A stretch of 44,545 nucleotides of DNA from Comamonadaceae bacterium (GCA_013297985.1 JAAFIY010000018.1:1-44545); one strand, 5' to 3'. Shown: positions 25,099-33,888, counted from the stretch's first letter. The notes: generated by a model not told the origin, from the letters alone. Numbers and translations: made by a program.

Positions 25099-25971
25099 CG
25101 GAGTCGCAGCGCCGCGCGCCTCGTCCAAAGCGTCTAGCGCCAAACACCAATCGGCCCAGGCGCGCGCCTTATCTTGCGGCTGGCGCAGCAGATAAGCGGG
25201 GTGATAAGTCACCACCACTGGCGTGCGGCCGTCGTGTTGCAAGCGATGCAATTGGCCACGCAACTGCCCAATGGGCGCGCTGCTGCCCAGCGTGGCCTGC
25301 ACCGCAAAGCGGCCCATGGCCACCACGATGCGCGGGCGCAGCGCCGCAATTTGGGCGGCCAAAAACGGCGCGCACTGCGCCATTTCTTCAGGCTCAGGAT
25401 TGCGATTGGCCGGTGGGCGGCACTTAACGGCATTGGTGATGAACACCCCGTGCCCGCGCTGCAGGCCACTGGCCTGCAAGATCAGGTCTAACAACTCTCC
25501 GGCTTTGCCCACAAAGGGTTCGCCACGCAGGTCTTCTTGCTCGCCGGGGCCTTCGCCGACCAGCAGCACATCCAAAGGCTCTGCAGCCGGGGCGGGGCCC
25601 ACGCCAAACACCGCCTGCTGGCGCTTTTGGCACAGGCCGCAAGCGCGGCACTCCGACACCGCCGATTGCAGTTGGGCCCAAGGCAGCTGGGCGATGTGTG
25701 CGGCTCGTTCGGGCGCAGCTGCGGCCGACACCCTGGGTGGCGCCAACACAGACACTGGCATGGCCCCCGCAGGGGCCGCTGGCGCAAATGCCACCGCCGC
25801 AGGAACCACCACCGCGCGGGCAAGCGGTGCAGGTGCAGCAGGCACAGCCGCTTGTGCCTGCGGGGCGGGTGGTGCCTGGGGTGCCCGTGCGGTCACGGGC
25901 GACCACACCCGCACGCCCATTTCAGCGAGCATGGCGCGCTGGCGTTCGTCTAGGTGCAGGGGCGCTGACAT
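25090..25971 (-). CDS. Uracil-DNA glycosylase, family 4 (iron-sulfur)
   Basis: UDG4 removes uracil from DNA at the start of base excision repair. The 293-residue protein has an Ala/Pro-rich N-terminal region (20-95) that looks disordered and is followed by the catalytic domain. Motif I is LLVGEGPGEQEDLRGEPFVGKAGELLD (137-162), with ITNAVKCRPPANRNPEPEE (C184), a second pair of cysteines CRACGLC (C108/C111) and C200 for the 4Fe-4S cluster, and the C-terminal motif VVVTYHPAYLLRQP. It is downstream of tsaB-rimI on the same strand, an arrangement I recall from Burkholderiales. The long linker is a common variation in this group and is also seen in UDG domains fused to polymerases. Confidence 0.92.
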   Translation of the reverse strand: MSAPLHLDERQRAMLAEMGVRVWSPVTARAPQAPPAPQAQAAVPAAPAPLARAVVVPAAVAFAPAAPAGAMPVSVLAPPRVSAAAAPERAAHIAQLPWAQLQSAVSECRACGLCQKRQQAVFGVGPAPAAEPLDVLLVGEGPGEQEDLRGEPFVGKAGELLDLILQASGLQRGHGVFITNAVKCRPPANRNPEPEEMAQCAPFLAAQIAALRPRIVVAMGRFAVQATLGSSAPIGQLRGQLHRLQHDGRTPVVVTYHPAYLLRQPQDKARAWADWCLALDALDEARGAATPSA

Positions 25972-25990
25972 GGGCCGCGATCTTGCCCGA

Positions 25991-26206
25991 TCAGCTCAGG
26001 CGCACCACCGGCACGCAGATCTGGCAACTGAAGCGACCGGTGGCTGCGTCAAAGGCCGCGTCAGGCGCGTAGTACTCAAAAAAGGGCCGGTCATCCAACT
26101 GCCATGCGCTGGCCGGCATCCATTGGCCCACCGCTGCGCCATACGGGCCGGTGTGGCGCAGGTAGGCGATGGGTGCGGGCGGCAGGCTGATGACTTCTAC
26201 GTTCAT
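25991..26206 (-). pseudogene. GyrI-like effector-binding domain, internally deleted remnant
   Basis: This 71-residue protein joins two ends of a GyrI-like/AraC effector-binding domain. The N-terminal strand is MNVEVISLPPAPIAYLRHTGPYGAAVGQ (matching xVExxxxPxxxVAYLRHTGPY). It is followed directly by the C-terminal segment WMPASAWQLDDRPFFEYYAPDAAFDAATGRFSCQICVPV. A full domain of this family is about 150 residues, so some 80 central residues are missing without a frame break. Either a deletion has left a remnant or this is a minimal functional version. It sits between rimI and the UDG4 gene. I call it a pseudogene candidate, and the intact frame means translation is still possible. Confidence 0.6.
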
Positions 26207-26282
26207 GATCGGTTGGGGCTTGTGTCAGCGCGTGGCTTGGCACCGCCAGGCACACGGCGCGGCACGGCAGCCGCGCCAGCGC

Positions 26283-26756
26283 TCAGGCCGGCAGGCGCAG
26301 GCTCATGATGATGGCGTGTTCGCGCTGGCCATGCGCCGCTGGGTAATAGTCTTTGCGCTCGCCCACTTGGGCAAAGCCAAAGCGCTCGTACACCCGGCGC
26401 GCTTGAGTGTTGGACGCGCGCACTTCCAGCCACACCCACCGTGCGCCCAGCGCCAATGAACGGGTCATCAGCTCTTGCAGCATCCAGCGCCCCAGGCCCT
26501 GGCCCTGGTGCGCGGGTGCCACGGTGATATTGAGCAAATGAATCTCATCGGCCACCTGCATGGCCACGTTGTAGCCCAGCAGCTCAGGGCCGTCGAACAA
26601 CAACTGCGCGGGATAGCCTGCCGCCAGTGAATCGGCAAAGTTGCGCCGTGTCCAAGCGTGGGCGTAAGCCAGTTGTTCTATGGCCACCACCGCTTCGAGG
26701 TCGGCCTCGGTCATGGGCCGCAAGTGCAGTTGGGCGGGGACGGGGTTGGCGCTCAT
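26283..26756 (-). CDS. rimI: Ribosomal protein S18-alanine N-acetyltransferase
   Basis: RimI is a GNAT enzyme acetylating the N-terminus of ribosomal protein S18. The 157-residue product has LRPMTEADLEAVVAIEQLAYAHAW at the N-terminus, acetyl-CoA binding core LLNITVAPAHQGQGLGRWMLQELM (74-97) and LEVRASNTQARRVYERFGFAQVGERKDYYP (110-139), all conserved in RimI. The start at 26756 follows tsaB by 23 bases. A larger frame runs upstream into tsaB but is out of register with real genes. The tsaB-rimI pairing is common in proteobacteria and supports the assignment. Confidence 0.95.
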   Translation of the reverse strand: MSANPVPAQLHLRPMTEADLEAVVAIEQLAYAHAWTRRNFADSLAAGYPAQLLFDGPELLGYNVAMQVADEIHLLNITVAPAHQGQGLGRWMLQELMTRSLALGARWVWLEVRASNTQARRVYERFGFAQVGERKDYYPAAHGQREHAIIMSLRLPA

Positions 26757-26779
26757 GCAAGCCAGGCAGTTGGCGCCGA

Positions 26780-27547
26780 CTAGGCGGCCATGGCTTTGGC
26801 GGCCATGCGTTCGGCAGTGGTCAGCGCCACTTTGTCGCGGATGTACACCGGCTGCGCCTGGTCGGGGCTGAGGCCACCGCCCGCCGCATACAGGGCAAAC
26901 GCCAAGGGCAGGGCGCAGGCCGCATCGGGCGCGGTGTGGAGCCAAGCGGCCACTGCCGGATGCCCCAGCCCCGGCAACGCATCGGCATACGCCGCGTGCG
27001 CATTGCCGCACAGCACCAGTGGCCCCAGCTGCTGCGCGTGCTGGGCGGCCAGTGCCGACACCTCGGCGGGTGCCACCAAACATGGTGCAAGCACCTGCGT
27101 CCAGTGTGGCCGTGCGGCGTTGGGGGGCAGCCAAACACCGGCATAGACCTCGTTCATGCGCGCATCGAGCAGGGCCAACACCGGCTGGCTGGGGTGCGCG
27201 TCTTGCGCCTGTTGCGCCAGCGTCTGCAAGGTGCACACCGGCAGCACCGGCACGCCCTGACCCCGGCGCGCACCAAAGGCCAAGCCCTGCGCCACCGCAC
27301 AGGCGCTGCGCAGCCCGGTAAATGAGCCTGGGCCTTGGCCGAATGCAATGGCGTCGAGATCGGGCAGCGTCCAGCCCAATTGCGCCAGCACCTCGGTGAT
27401 GCGGCCCATCAATTCGGTCGATGCGCGGGGCCCGCCTTCGCCGTGCCACGCAGCCATGCGGGTGCCGTCACCGGCGGCGACGCTCATGCGGTCAGTGCTG
27501 GTGTCTAACGCCAGCAATCGCAGTGCAGTAGCGGCCACAGCGTTCAT
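26780..27547 (-). CDS. tsaB: tRNA threonylcarbamoyladenosine biosynthesis protein TsaB
   Basis: TsaB is the scaffold partner of TsaD in making t6A at position 37 of ANN-decoding tRNAs. The 255-residue product has the actin-like start LLALDTSTDRMSVAAGDG, then STELMGRITEVLAQLGWTLPDLDAIAFGQGPGSFTGLRSACAVAQGLAFGA, the conserved FGxGPGSFTGLR region, and VLALLDARMNEVYAGVW. Its ATG overlaps the stop of the upstream DMT gene (27544-27547, ATGA junction), so the three genes DMT-tsaB-rimI are probably one transcript. Sua5, which makes the t6A precursor, is 8 kb away at 35361. Confidence 0.96.
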   Translation of the reverse strand: MNAVAATALRLLALDTSTDRMSVAAGDGTRMAAWHGEGGPRASTELMGRITEVLAQLGWTLPDLDAIAFGQGPGSFTGLRSACAVAQGLAFGARRGQGVPVLPVCTLQTLAQQAQDAHPSQPVLALLDARMNEVYAGVWLPPNAARPHWTQVLAPCLVAPAEVSALAAQHAQQLGPLVLCGNAHAAYADALPGLGHPAVAAWLHTAPDAACALPLAFALYAAGGGLSPDQAQPVYIRDKVALTTAERMAAKAMAA

Positions 27548-28590
27548 GGCTTTTGGGCTGTTTGCGGCGTATTCACGCCCGAATCAGCTACTTTTTTTGT
27601 AGCACTGGGCAATGCAGGCACGCCGCGCACCCCCAGCACGATGCCCAGCGTCACCAAGGCGATACCCAACACCAAGCCCGCGCCGAGTGGCTCACCCAAG
27701 AGCACCACCGCAGCCAACGCGGACAAGCCCGGCACCACGCTGGTGATGACGGTGGATTTCACGGGGCCAAAGCAGGTCACCATCAAGTTAAAGCTGATGC
27801 CCGACACCACCACCGAGCCCAAGCCCTGAAAGAGCACTTGCGCCCAAATGTCGCCCCAGGGCGCGTGGTGCAGCCCGGTGGGCACCACGCCCAGCCACAG
27901 CGCCCAACCGTACAGCGGCACCAGCGTCCACAGCGCAAACACGGTAACGGCAATGGTGGCGTGGATCGGGTGCAGGCCCAGGCGGCGCATCAGCACGGTG
28001 TAGACCGCCCAGCACGCCGCCGCCGCCATAAACAGCAAGTCGCCCTTCCACACTTGGCCGCCATCAAAGGCTTGTGCCAAGCTGGGTCCGCCCACCACCA
28101 GACCGCCGCCCACGATCAGGGCCACGCCCATCGCGCGGCTTTGGCTGGGCTGCTCGCGCAACAGCCACCAGGCCAACAGCGTGGTCCATAAGGGCAGGGT
28201 GCCGGGCATCAACACCGAGCCATGCGCCGCTGGGGCAAACACAAAGGCGCTGTAAGCCAAGATGCCGTAGCCCACGCCACCAAACACCCCGATCAGCGCA
28301 GTGGTGCGCAAGGGCAGCGGCGAGCCGCCCCAGGCGCCCGGCAGGGGCTGCCCGGCCTTGCGAGCGCGCCGCACCAGCCACAGCCCCCAGGGCAACAGCA
28401 CCATCGAGGCCCCCAGCACGCGCAGCCAAGCGATATCCATCGGCAGCAGCACCCGCTGCACCGAATAACGGGCAAACACGATAAAAGCGGTCCACACCGC
28501 CACGGTGACAGCCGCCGCAATCCAGCCCACAGCCTGGGCAGACAGCGGGCCCCAGGCCAAAGGGGCCGCTGGGGCAAAAACCTTGTTCAT
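27544..28590 (-). CDS. EamA/DMT-family transporter
   Basis: This 348-residue protein has ten membrane helices in two repeats (VGWIAAAVTVAVWTAFIVFARYSVQRVLLPMDIAWLRVLGASMVLL near the N-terminus; LLFMAAAACWAVYTVLMRRLGLHPIHATIAV in the second half). The C-terminal 20 residues (SATKKVADSGVNTPQTAQKP) are non-membrane, and their SATKKVA part is encoded by a copy of the dispersed repeat. Its stop overlaps the tsaB start. It is divergent from the PBP4 gene. The ATG at 28590 gives MNKVFAPAAPLAWG. The substrate is unknown. Confidence 0.9.
   Translation of the reverse strand: MNKVFAPAAPLAWGPLSAQAVGWIAAAVTVAVWTAFIVFARYSVQRVLLPMDIAWLRVLGASMVLLPWGLWLVRRARKAGQPLPGAWGGSPLPLRTTALIGVFGGVGYGILAYSAFVFAPAAHGSVLMPGTLPLWTTLLAWWLLREQPSQSRAMGVALIVGGGLVVGGPSLAQAFDGGQVWKGDLLFMAAAACWAVYTVLMRRLGLHPIHATIAVTVFALWTLVPLYGWALWLGVVPTGLHHAPWGDIWAQVLFQGLGSVVVSGISFNLMVTCFGPVKSTVITSVVPGLSALAAVVLLGEPLGAGLVLGIALVTLGIVLGVRGVPALPSATKKVADSGVNTPQTAQKP
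27587..27610. repeat. Dispersed repeat (short form) at the 3' end of the DMT gene
   Basis: GCTAC-TTTTTTT-GTAGC followed by ACTGGG; a short form of the repeat with a T-rich loop, placed in the C-terminal coding region of the minus-strand DMT transporter. It is read in frame and contributes the SATKKVA segment. Confidence 0.6.
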
Positions 28591-28672
28591 AGGTCAACAT
28601 TATCGGCGCACGGTTTTGCAGGCCTCGCCAGCGCAGCTGAACAGGCGCGGCCCGCTGCCTACACTGGCGGGC

Positions 28673-30145
28673 ATGAACGGCCTCTGCAACGATTTCAAAC
28701 GACTGAGCTGGGCGCTGGCTTGCGGCCTGCTGGCTTTTGCTGGCTTGGCCCCGGCCCAGACATCGACGGCGCCGGCAGGCCTGCCCGCGGCGGTGGAAGC
28801 CGTGCTGGCCCGCCAGCGGGTGCCCACCGAGCATTTCACCTTGCTGGTGCAGCCGGTGGACGGCAGCGCGCCCCGCGCCGCGCACCGCCACACCACGCCG
28901 GTCAACCCCGCGTCGGTGATGAAGCTCGTTACCACCTTTGCGGCCTTAGACACCTTCGGCCCTGCCTTCACCTGGCAAACCGGCGTGTGGCTAGACGGCA
29001 CCGTGGACGCCGGTGGGACTCTGCGCGGCGACCTTATCTTGCGCGGCAGCGGTGACCCCAAGCTGGTGGTCGAGCGCCTCACCACCCTGCTGCAGCGGGT
29101 GCAGGCGCTGGGCATTCGGCAAATCACGGGTGACATCGTGCTAGACCGCAGTGCCATGGAGCCCGTCGAGGCTGACCCGGGCGCCTTTGATGGCGAACCC
29201 CTGCGCCCCTACAACGCCACACCCGACGCACTGCTGATCAACTTCAAGGCGATGGTGTTCACCTTTGTGCCCGACCGCAGCGCGGGCGTGGCCCGGGTGG
29301 CGCTGGACTTGCCCTTGGCCGGTGTGCAGTGGCCCGCCACGGTGCCTTTGGGCCCCGGTGAATGCGCCGATTGGCGCGGCCAGTTGCGGGCTGATTTTTC
29401 AGACCCCGCCCAACTGCGATTTGCAGGCGCTTACCCCGCCGCCTGTGGCGAACGGGTCTGGCCCGTGGCCTACCCCGACCCGCGCAGCCACGCGGCCCGC
29501 GCGGTCGCAGGCGTGTGGGCGGCCCTGGGCGGTGGTCTCACGGGCGCCGTGCGTGACGGGCGCGTGTCGCCTCGCGCTCGGCTGGCCTTTGAGTTCCCTT
29601 CGCTGCCGCTGGCCGACGTGGTGCGCGACGTCAACAAGTTCAGCAACAACGTGATGGCGCAGCAGGTGTTTTTGAGCCTGAGCGCCCCCACCGCTGTGGG
29701 CGGCGCACCGGCGAGCCTGGCCGCCAGCCGCGACATGGTGCGCCGCTGGTGGGGCGAGCGCGTTGGCCACCCGCAGCCGCCGGTGGTGGACAACGGTTCG
29801 GGCCTGAGCCGTCAAGAACGCATCAGCGCCGAGGCCCTGGCCGCCCTGCTGCGCGCGGCGTGGTTGTCGCCAGTCATGCCCGATTTAATGGCCTCGCTGC
29901 CCCTGTCGGGTGTGGACGGCACCTTGCGGCGCCAGCGCCTGCGGGTGGGCCCACCGGGCGCCAGCGGCGTGGGCGTGGCCGCGCACCTGAAAACCGGCAG
30001 CCTGCGCGATGTGGCCGGGGTGGCGGGCTATGTGCTGGGCCGCAGCGGCCAGCGCTATATCGTGGTGGCCATTGCCAACACGCCCAACCCCGGTGCGGCG
30101 CGGCCCGCCATTGATGCGGCGATTGAATGGGCCATCAAAGACTGA
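28673..30145 (+). CDS. dacB: D-alanyl-D-alanine carboxypeptidase/endopeptidase (PBP4, DacB)
   Basis: PBP4 trims peptidoglycan peptides in the periplasm. The 490-residue product has a signal peptide (LSWALACGLLAFAGLAPAQT, about 11-30) and the three penicillin-binding motifs of class C PBPs: SVMK (S81-K84), SNN (S324-N326) and KTG (K440-G442). A large insertion domain lies between motifs 1 and 2 (GDLILRGSGDPKLVVERL ... ITGDIVLDRSAMEPV), the PBP4 hallmark. The ATG at 28673 is chosen because it directly precedes the signal peptide; the frame is open upstream to 28505. It is divergent from the DMT gene. Confidence 0.95.
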   Translation: MNGLCNDFKRLSWALACGLLAFAGLAPAQTSTAPAGLPAAVEAVLARQRVPTEHFTLLVQPVDGSAPRAAHRHTTPVNPASVMKLVTTFAALDTFGPAFTWQTGVWLDGTVDAGGTLRGDLILRGSGDPKLVVERLTTLLQRVQALGIRQITGDIVLDRSAMEPVEADPGAFDGEPLRPYNATPDALLINFKAMVFTFVPDRSAGVARVALDLPLAGVQWPATVPLGPGECADWRGQLRADFSDPAQLRFAGAYPAACGERVWPVAYPDPRSHAARAVAGVWAALGGGLTGAVRDGRVSPRARLAFEFPSLPLADVVRDVNKFSNNVMAQQVFLSLSAPTAVGGAPASLAASRDMVRRWWGERVGHPQPPVVDNGSGLSRQERISAEALAALLRAAWLSPVMPDLMASLPLSGVDGTLRRQRLRVGPPGASGVGVAAHLKTGSLRDVAGVAGYVLGRSGQRYIVVAIANTPNPGAARPAIDAAIEWAIKD

Positions 30146-30158
30146 TGCCTGCCCACCC

Positions 30159-30458
30159 ATGACCGATCTCACCAGTTGGATGGGCGCCGCTGCTGCCGTG
30201 CTCACCACCGGCAGCTTTGCCTTCCAAGCCCGGCTGACCTTTCGCACCCGCGATGTGTCGGGCATTTCGCTGGGCATGTACAGCGCCTTCACCACCGGGG
30301 TGGCGCTGTGGCTGCTGTACGGCTGGCTGCTGGGCGCATGGCCCATCGTGGCGGCCAATGCGGTGACGCTTGCGCTGGCGCTATCGATTTTGCTGATGAA
30401 GCTGCGCTATAGCGCGGCACCTCCCCCACCGCCCGCGTCCGCTGGGCGACAGAAGTGA
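30159..30458 (+). CDS. SemiSWEET-family sugar transporter
   Basis: This 99-residue, three-helix membrane protein of the MtN3/saliva family dimerises to form a sugar channel. It has the family signature MTDLTSWMGAAAAVLTTGSFAFQARLTFRTRDVSGISLGMYSAFTTGVALWLLYG: the conserved proline-glutamine-type segment is here QARLTFRTRDVSGISL, followed by the helix WLLYGWLLGAWPIVAANAVTLALALSILLMKL. A short polar tail ends in PPPPPASAGRQK. The ATG at 30159 follows the dacB stop by 13 bases, so the genes are likely co-transcribed. The sugar is unknown. Confidence 0.88.
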   Translation: MTDLTSWMGAAAAVLTTGSFAFQARLTFRTRDVSGISLGMYSAFTTGVALWLLYGWLLGAWPIVAANAVTLALALSILLMKLRYSAAPPPPPASAGRQK

Positions 30459-30548
30459 GTGCTTTCCCGCTGGCCTTGCCACGCTGGCAGCGCCACGATT
30501 GCTGGCTCAAGCCCAAAGCTTGCCTGTTCACAACAAGGAGACTGACCC

Positions 30549-31859
30549 ATGCGTTTGATGTTTGCCCTGGCCCCCATTGCTGCCGCCGTTTTGCTGGCGG
30601 CGTGCGGAGGCTCTGATGACGCCGGCCGCGGCTCGCTGATTGACCCGCCTGCGGCCGTCACCACGCTCACCACCGCGCAAATCAACGCCGGTGCGGCGTC
30701 CAGCGGGCTTGCCTCGTTGTCGGGCCAAGCCCGTTGCGATGTGCGCGTGACCGGCCTGTACTACAACACCACGGGCCCCAAGGGCGAAGGCTCCAACGCA
30801 TCGGGCGTGCTGCTGACCCCCACCGGCACCGGTGCGGGCTGTAACGCCGCCGCGCCGCTGCTGGCCTATGCCCGCGGCACCGAAGTGCTCAAAACCCGCA
30901 CCATGGCCAACCCGCAAGACGGCGAGACCTTTTTGCTGGCCGCCATGTATGCAGCCCAAGGCTATGCGGTGGTGGCCACCGACTACTTGGGCTATGGCCG
31001 ATCAACCCTCAGCTACCACCCGTATCTGCACGCTGAATCGCAGGCCACCACCATCATCGATTCGGTGCGTGCAGCTCGCGCAGCGGCCAGCATCGTGGGT
31101 GCGCCCTTGTCAGGCCGAGTGATGCTGTCCGGCTACAGCCAGGGCGGCCATGCGTCGGCCTCTACCCACCGCGCCATGGAGCGCGATGTGGCGGGCGAAA
31201 TCAACGTGGTCGCTGCGGCCCACTTGGCTGGGCCTTACAACCTGTCGGGCTCGCTGCGCGTTCCTGATGCGGTGGCGGGCATCCAGTTCTTTGTGCCCTT
31301 GTTGATCAACGGCTACCAGCAGGTCTACGGCAACATCTATAGCGATGTGCGCACGGTGTACAAGGCGCCCTATGTGGACGGCATTGAAACCCTGCTGCCC
31401 AACCCCACGCTGACCTACACCACGCTGGTCACCACCGGCAAATTGCCCGGCGGCCCCACGCAGACGCCCAACCAAAGCCGCAGCCTGCTGTTCCAGGATG
31501 CGTTCATCACCGCCATCCAGACCGATGCCAACCACCCGTTTGCGCGCGCAGCCCAGGCCAACGACCTGCTGGCCTTTGTGCCGCGTTCGCCCACGATGCT
31601 GTGCAGTGGCTCGGGCGACCCGACCGTGCCCAAGGCGGTGCATCAAGACGTGTACAAGGCCGCGTTGGATCGCGCAGGTGCCACCAATGTGACCAGCATC
31701 GACATTGACCCGGCCATTCAGGCTGCGTTTGGTGTGGGCGGTCGCGCCCCGGCGCCCACCGATCCGGCGTTTGGCACCTACATCGCCAGCTACCACGGCA
31801 CCTATGCACCGCCGATCTGCAATGCCCAAGCCCGGGCGTTCTTTGATCGCTTCCGCTAA
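30549..31859 (+). CDS. Alpha/beta hydrolase (secretory-lipase-like), lipoprotein
   Basis: This 436-residue protein has a lipobox LLAACG (C about 19), so it is a lipoprotein. It also has an alpha/beta-hydrolase domain with the nucleophile elbow GYSQGG (SGYSQGGHASAS), a preceding VVATDYLGYGRSTLSYHPYLHAESQATTIID segment, and a late LCSGSGDPTVPKAVHQDVY that carries the acidic member and loop of the triad. The layout fits the fungal/bacterial secretory lipase family (PF03583-like). A periplasmic or surface esterase is inferred. It starts 90 bases after SemiSWEET and is followed by a strong terminator. Confidence 0.88.
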   Translation: MRLMFALAPIAAAVLLAACGGSDDAGRGSLIDPPAAVTTLTTAQINAGAASSGLASLSGQARCDVRVTGLYYNTTGPKGEGSNASGVLLTPTGTGAGCNAAAPLLAYARGTEVLKTRTMANPQDGETFLLAAMYAAQGYAVVATDYLGYGRSTLSYHPYLHAESQATTIIDSVRAARAAASIVGAPLSGRVMLSGYSQGGHASASTHRAMERDVAGEINVVAAAHLAGPYNLSGSLRVPDAVAGIQFFVPLLINGYQQVYGNIYSDVRTVYKAPYVDGIETLLPNPTLTYTTLVTTGKLPGGPTQTPNQSRSLLFQDAFITAIQTDANHPFARAAQANDLLAFVPRSPTMLCSGSGDPTVPKAVHQDVYKAALDRAGATNVTSIDIDPAIQAAFGVGGRAPAPTDPAFGTYIASYHGTYAPPICNAQARAFFDRFR

Positions 31860-31904
31860 GGTCTAGCCGCAGACTGCAGCGCTGAACTTCAGCGCGCCAA
31901 AAGA

Positions 31905-31941
31905 CAAAACCCCCCGGTTGCGAGCAGCCGGGGGGTTTTTG
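31905..31941 (+). terminator. Rho-independent terminator downstream of the lipase gene
   Basis: An 8-base GC stem CCCCCCGG/CCGGGGGG (31910-31917/31928-31935) with a 10-base loop is followed by TTTTTGTTT on the plus strand. An AAAA run lies on the other side, so it can work for both the lipase and the convergent helicase transcript. Confidence 0.92.
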
Positions 31942-31999
31942 TTTGGCGACTGCGGCTTAGACCCAATCGCCTGCAGCGCCCTATTTGATTGCCCAAGCA

Positions 32000-32016
32000 G
32001 CTACGTTTTTTGTAGC
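32000..32016. repeat. Dispersed repeat (short form) near the helicase stop codon
   Basis: GCTAC-GTTTTTT-GTAGC stem in the intergenic region 19 bases beyond the helicase stop codon. It is the short form of the repeat seen at 5671 and elsewhere. It has no evident coding role. Confidence 0.55.
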
Positions 32017-32034
32017 GCCAGGGCTGACTCGGCT

Positions 32035-33879
32035 TTAGGTCCGCTCTTTGCGGCGCGGGCCAGCGGCGTGGCGCGGTGCACCGGCAAAGCCAGGCGCGGC
32101 CGGGCTGCGCGGCGCGCCGCGGTGGGCGTAGCTAGGTTTGTCGCCCGCAGCGGCGCGGGCAGGGGCTGCACCACGGCCTGCGTAAGCGGCTCGTGCGGGG
32201 GCACGGGCGCCTTCGTCGCGACGGGCCCAGCCTGCCGGGCGGCCCTGCGCATCGGCGCCGCCCGTGGCGGGCCGTGCGGCGCCGTTGGGCCGATCACCAA
32301 AGGGTCGGCTGCGGGCGGGGGCGCTGTCACGGTCGAACTGGGGGCGCTCAGACTGCGGACGCTCGAAGGGCGCACGCTCGAAAGACGCACCCCGGTCGCT
32401 GCGATTGCGGTCACCGTAGCCGCTGCGGTCGCCATAACCGCCCCGGTCATTGCCACGGTCGCCGCCACGGCCTGCAAAGCCACCCCGGCTGGGTGCGCCG
32501 CGCGAGGGGCCCGCACCGGGGCCGCTGCGCATGGGGCGATCAAAAATCTCCGGCGCGCGCTGGCGCGGCTCCAGCCCCGTCACCACCGCCACCGCAATCG
32601 GTTGGGTGGTGTATTGCTGAATGCGGCGAATCGTCATGATGTCGCGGCGCTCGGCAATGGTGATGGCCAGGCCCTGGCGCCCCGCGCGGCCGGTGCGGCC
32701 AATGCGGTGCACATAGTCTTCAGCCTTCAAAGGCAGGCCGTGATTGATGACGTGGGTGATGGTGGGCACGTCAATGCCGCGTGCGGCTACATCGGTGGCG
32801 ACCAGCACGCGCAAGTGACCCTGGCGCAAGGCATTGAGCACCTTGTTGCGCCGGCCTTGCGGCAGCCCGCCATGCAGAGAGGCCACGGCTTGGCCGGTCT
32901 CGGCCAAACGGTCGGCTAGGGCATCAGCGTCCACTTGGGTGCGGGTGAAAACGAGCGCTTGCTGCACGCTGGCGTCGGCCAGCCAATGCATCAGCAGGGC
33001 GTCTTTGTGCTCGGCGTGGTCGGCCCAATACAGGCGCTGCTCAATGTTGGCGTGGGTATCGGTGTGGCTGGCCACGTCGATGGTCTTGGCGCCGGGGCGC
33101 ATCAACTGCTGCGCCAAACGGCCCACTGAGCCCCCAAAGGTGGCTGAAAACATCAAAGTTTGGCGCGGCACCGGCAGCTGGGTGGCGATGAATTCAATGT
33201 CTTCAATGAAGCCCATGTCCAGCATGCGATCGGCTTCGTCCAGCACCAGGGTACGGACTTGGTCCATGGGGATGCGGCCGCTGTTCATCAAATCAATCAA
33301 GCGGCCGGGGGTGGCGATCAAGATGTCTACCGGGCCGCGCAGTTCACGCAGTTGAATCGGATAGGGCACCCCGCCCACCACGGTGGCAATGCGCAGGCTG
33401 GGAATGCCACGGCCATAGGTTTGCGCGGCACGTGAGACCTGCATGGCCAATTCGCGGGTGGGCGCCAGCACCAGCACGCGCGGGCCGTCGGGCAGATTGA
33501 AAGGGTTGCCGTGGTCCATGTTGGCGCGGCGCGGGCCGCCTTTGCCAAAACGGCGCGGGCCGGGGCGGCGTTCGCGTGACTCGGGCACCGCAGCATCACC
33601 TGACGCTACATTTTCTGTAGCGACTTGCGGCGTATCTGCGGCCGAAGCGGCCGGTTTCATCAAGGCTTCTGCGGCCTCGCGGGCGGCCAGGGCCTGCATC
33701 AGGGCGGGCAAGATGAATGCGGCGGTTTTGCCGCTGCCGGTTTGGGCTGAGACCTTCAGGTCATGGCCCGCAATGGCGTGCGGCAGGGCGGCCAGCTGCA
33801 CCGCCGTAGGGGTGTTGTAGCCAGAGTCGGCCAGCGCCTGCAACAAAGGGGCGGCCAGGTTCAGTTCAGAAAAGCTCAT
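32035..33879 (-). CDS. DEAD-box RNA helicase, RhlE-like
   Basis: This ATP-dependent RNA unwindase has 614 residues from the ATG at 33879. Motifs: Q motif LQALADSGYNTPTAVQ, I AQTGSGKT (45-52), Ia PTREL (140-144), Ib TPGR, II DEAD (214-217), III SAT (245-247), IV-VI ending HRIGRTGRAGR. A roughly 75-residue insert between motifs I and Ia is Arg/Gly/Pro-rich, and its residues 86-93 come from a dispersed repeat. The C-terminal 180 residues form an RGG/DR-rich low-complexity tail (RGGDRGNDRGGYGDRSGYGDRNRSD), typical of RNA-binding RhlE-type helicases. RhlE is likely on overall family similarity, though another subclass (CsdA/SrmB) cannot be excluded by inspection. Confidence 0.93.
   Translation of the reverse strand: MSFSELNLAAPLLQALADSGYNTPTAVQLAALPHAIAGHDLKVSAQTGSGKTAAFILPALMQALAAREAAEALMKPAASAADTPQVATENVASGDAAVPESRERRPGPRRFGKGGPRRANMDHGNPFNLPDGPRVLVLAPTRELAMQVSRAAQTYGRGIPSLRIATVVGGVPYPIQLRELRGPVDILIATPGRLIDLMNSGRIPMDQVRTLVLDEADRMLDMGFIEDIEFIATQLPVPRQTLMFSATFGGSVGRLAQQLMRPGAKTIDVASHTDTHANIEQRLYWADHAEHKDALLMHWLADASVQQALVFTRTQVDADALADRLAETGQAVASLHGGLPQGRRNKVLNALRQGHLRVLVATDVAARGIDVPTITHVINHGLPLKAEDYVHRIGRTGRAGRQGLAITIAERRDIMTIRRIQQYTTQPIAVAVVTGLEPRQRAPEIFDRPMRSGPGAGPSRGAPSRGGFAGRGGDRGNDRGGYGDRSGYGDRNRSDRGASFERAPFERPQSERPQFDRDSAPARSRPFGDRPNGAARPATGGADAQGRPAGWARRDEGARAPARAAYAGRGAAPARAAAGDKPSYAHRGAPRSPAAPGFAGAPRHAAGPRRKERT
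33605..33628. repeat. Dispersed repeat embedded in the helicase coding sequence
   Basis: GCTAC-ATTTTCT-GTAGC followed by GACTTGCGG, read on the minus strand as part of the helicase insert (about QVATENVAS, residues 85-93). It lies inside the variable stretch between motifs I and Ia where extra residues are tolerated. Confidence 0.6.
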
Positions 33880-33888
33880 AGGTGCACA

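Noticed and set aside
26757-27449. Upstream extension of the rimI frame through tsaB
   Set aside because: The tsaB frame on the same strand is a clear match; the extension is out-of-frame Arg/Gly-rich noise.
31110-31829. Minus-strand frame (239 codons) opposite the lipase gene
   Set aside because: Gly/His/Arg-rich shadow; the plus strand has signal peptide, lipobox and GYSQG motif.
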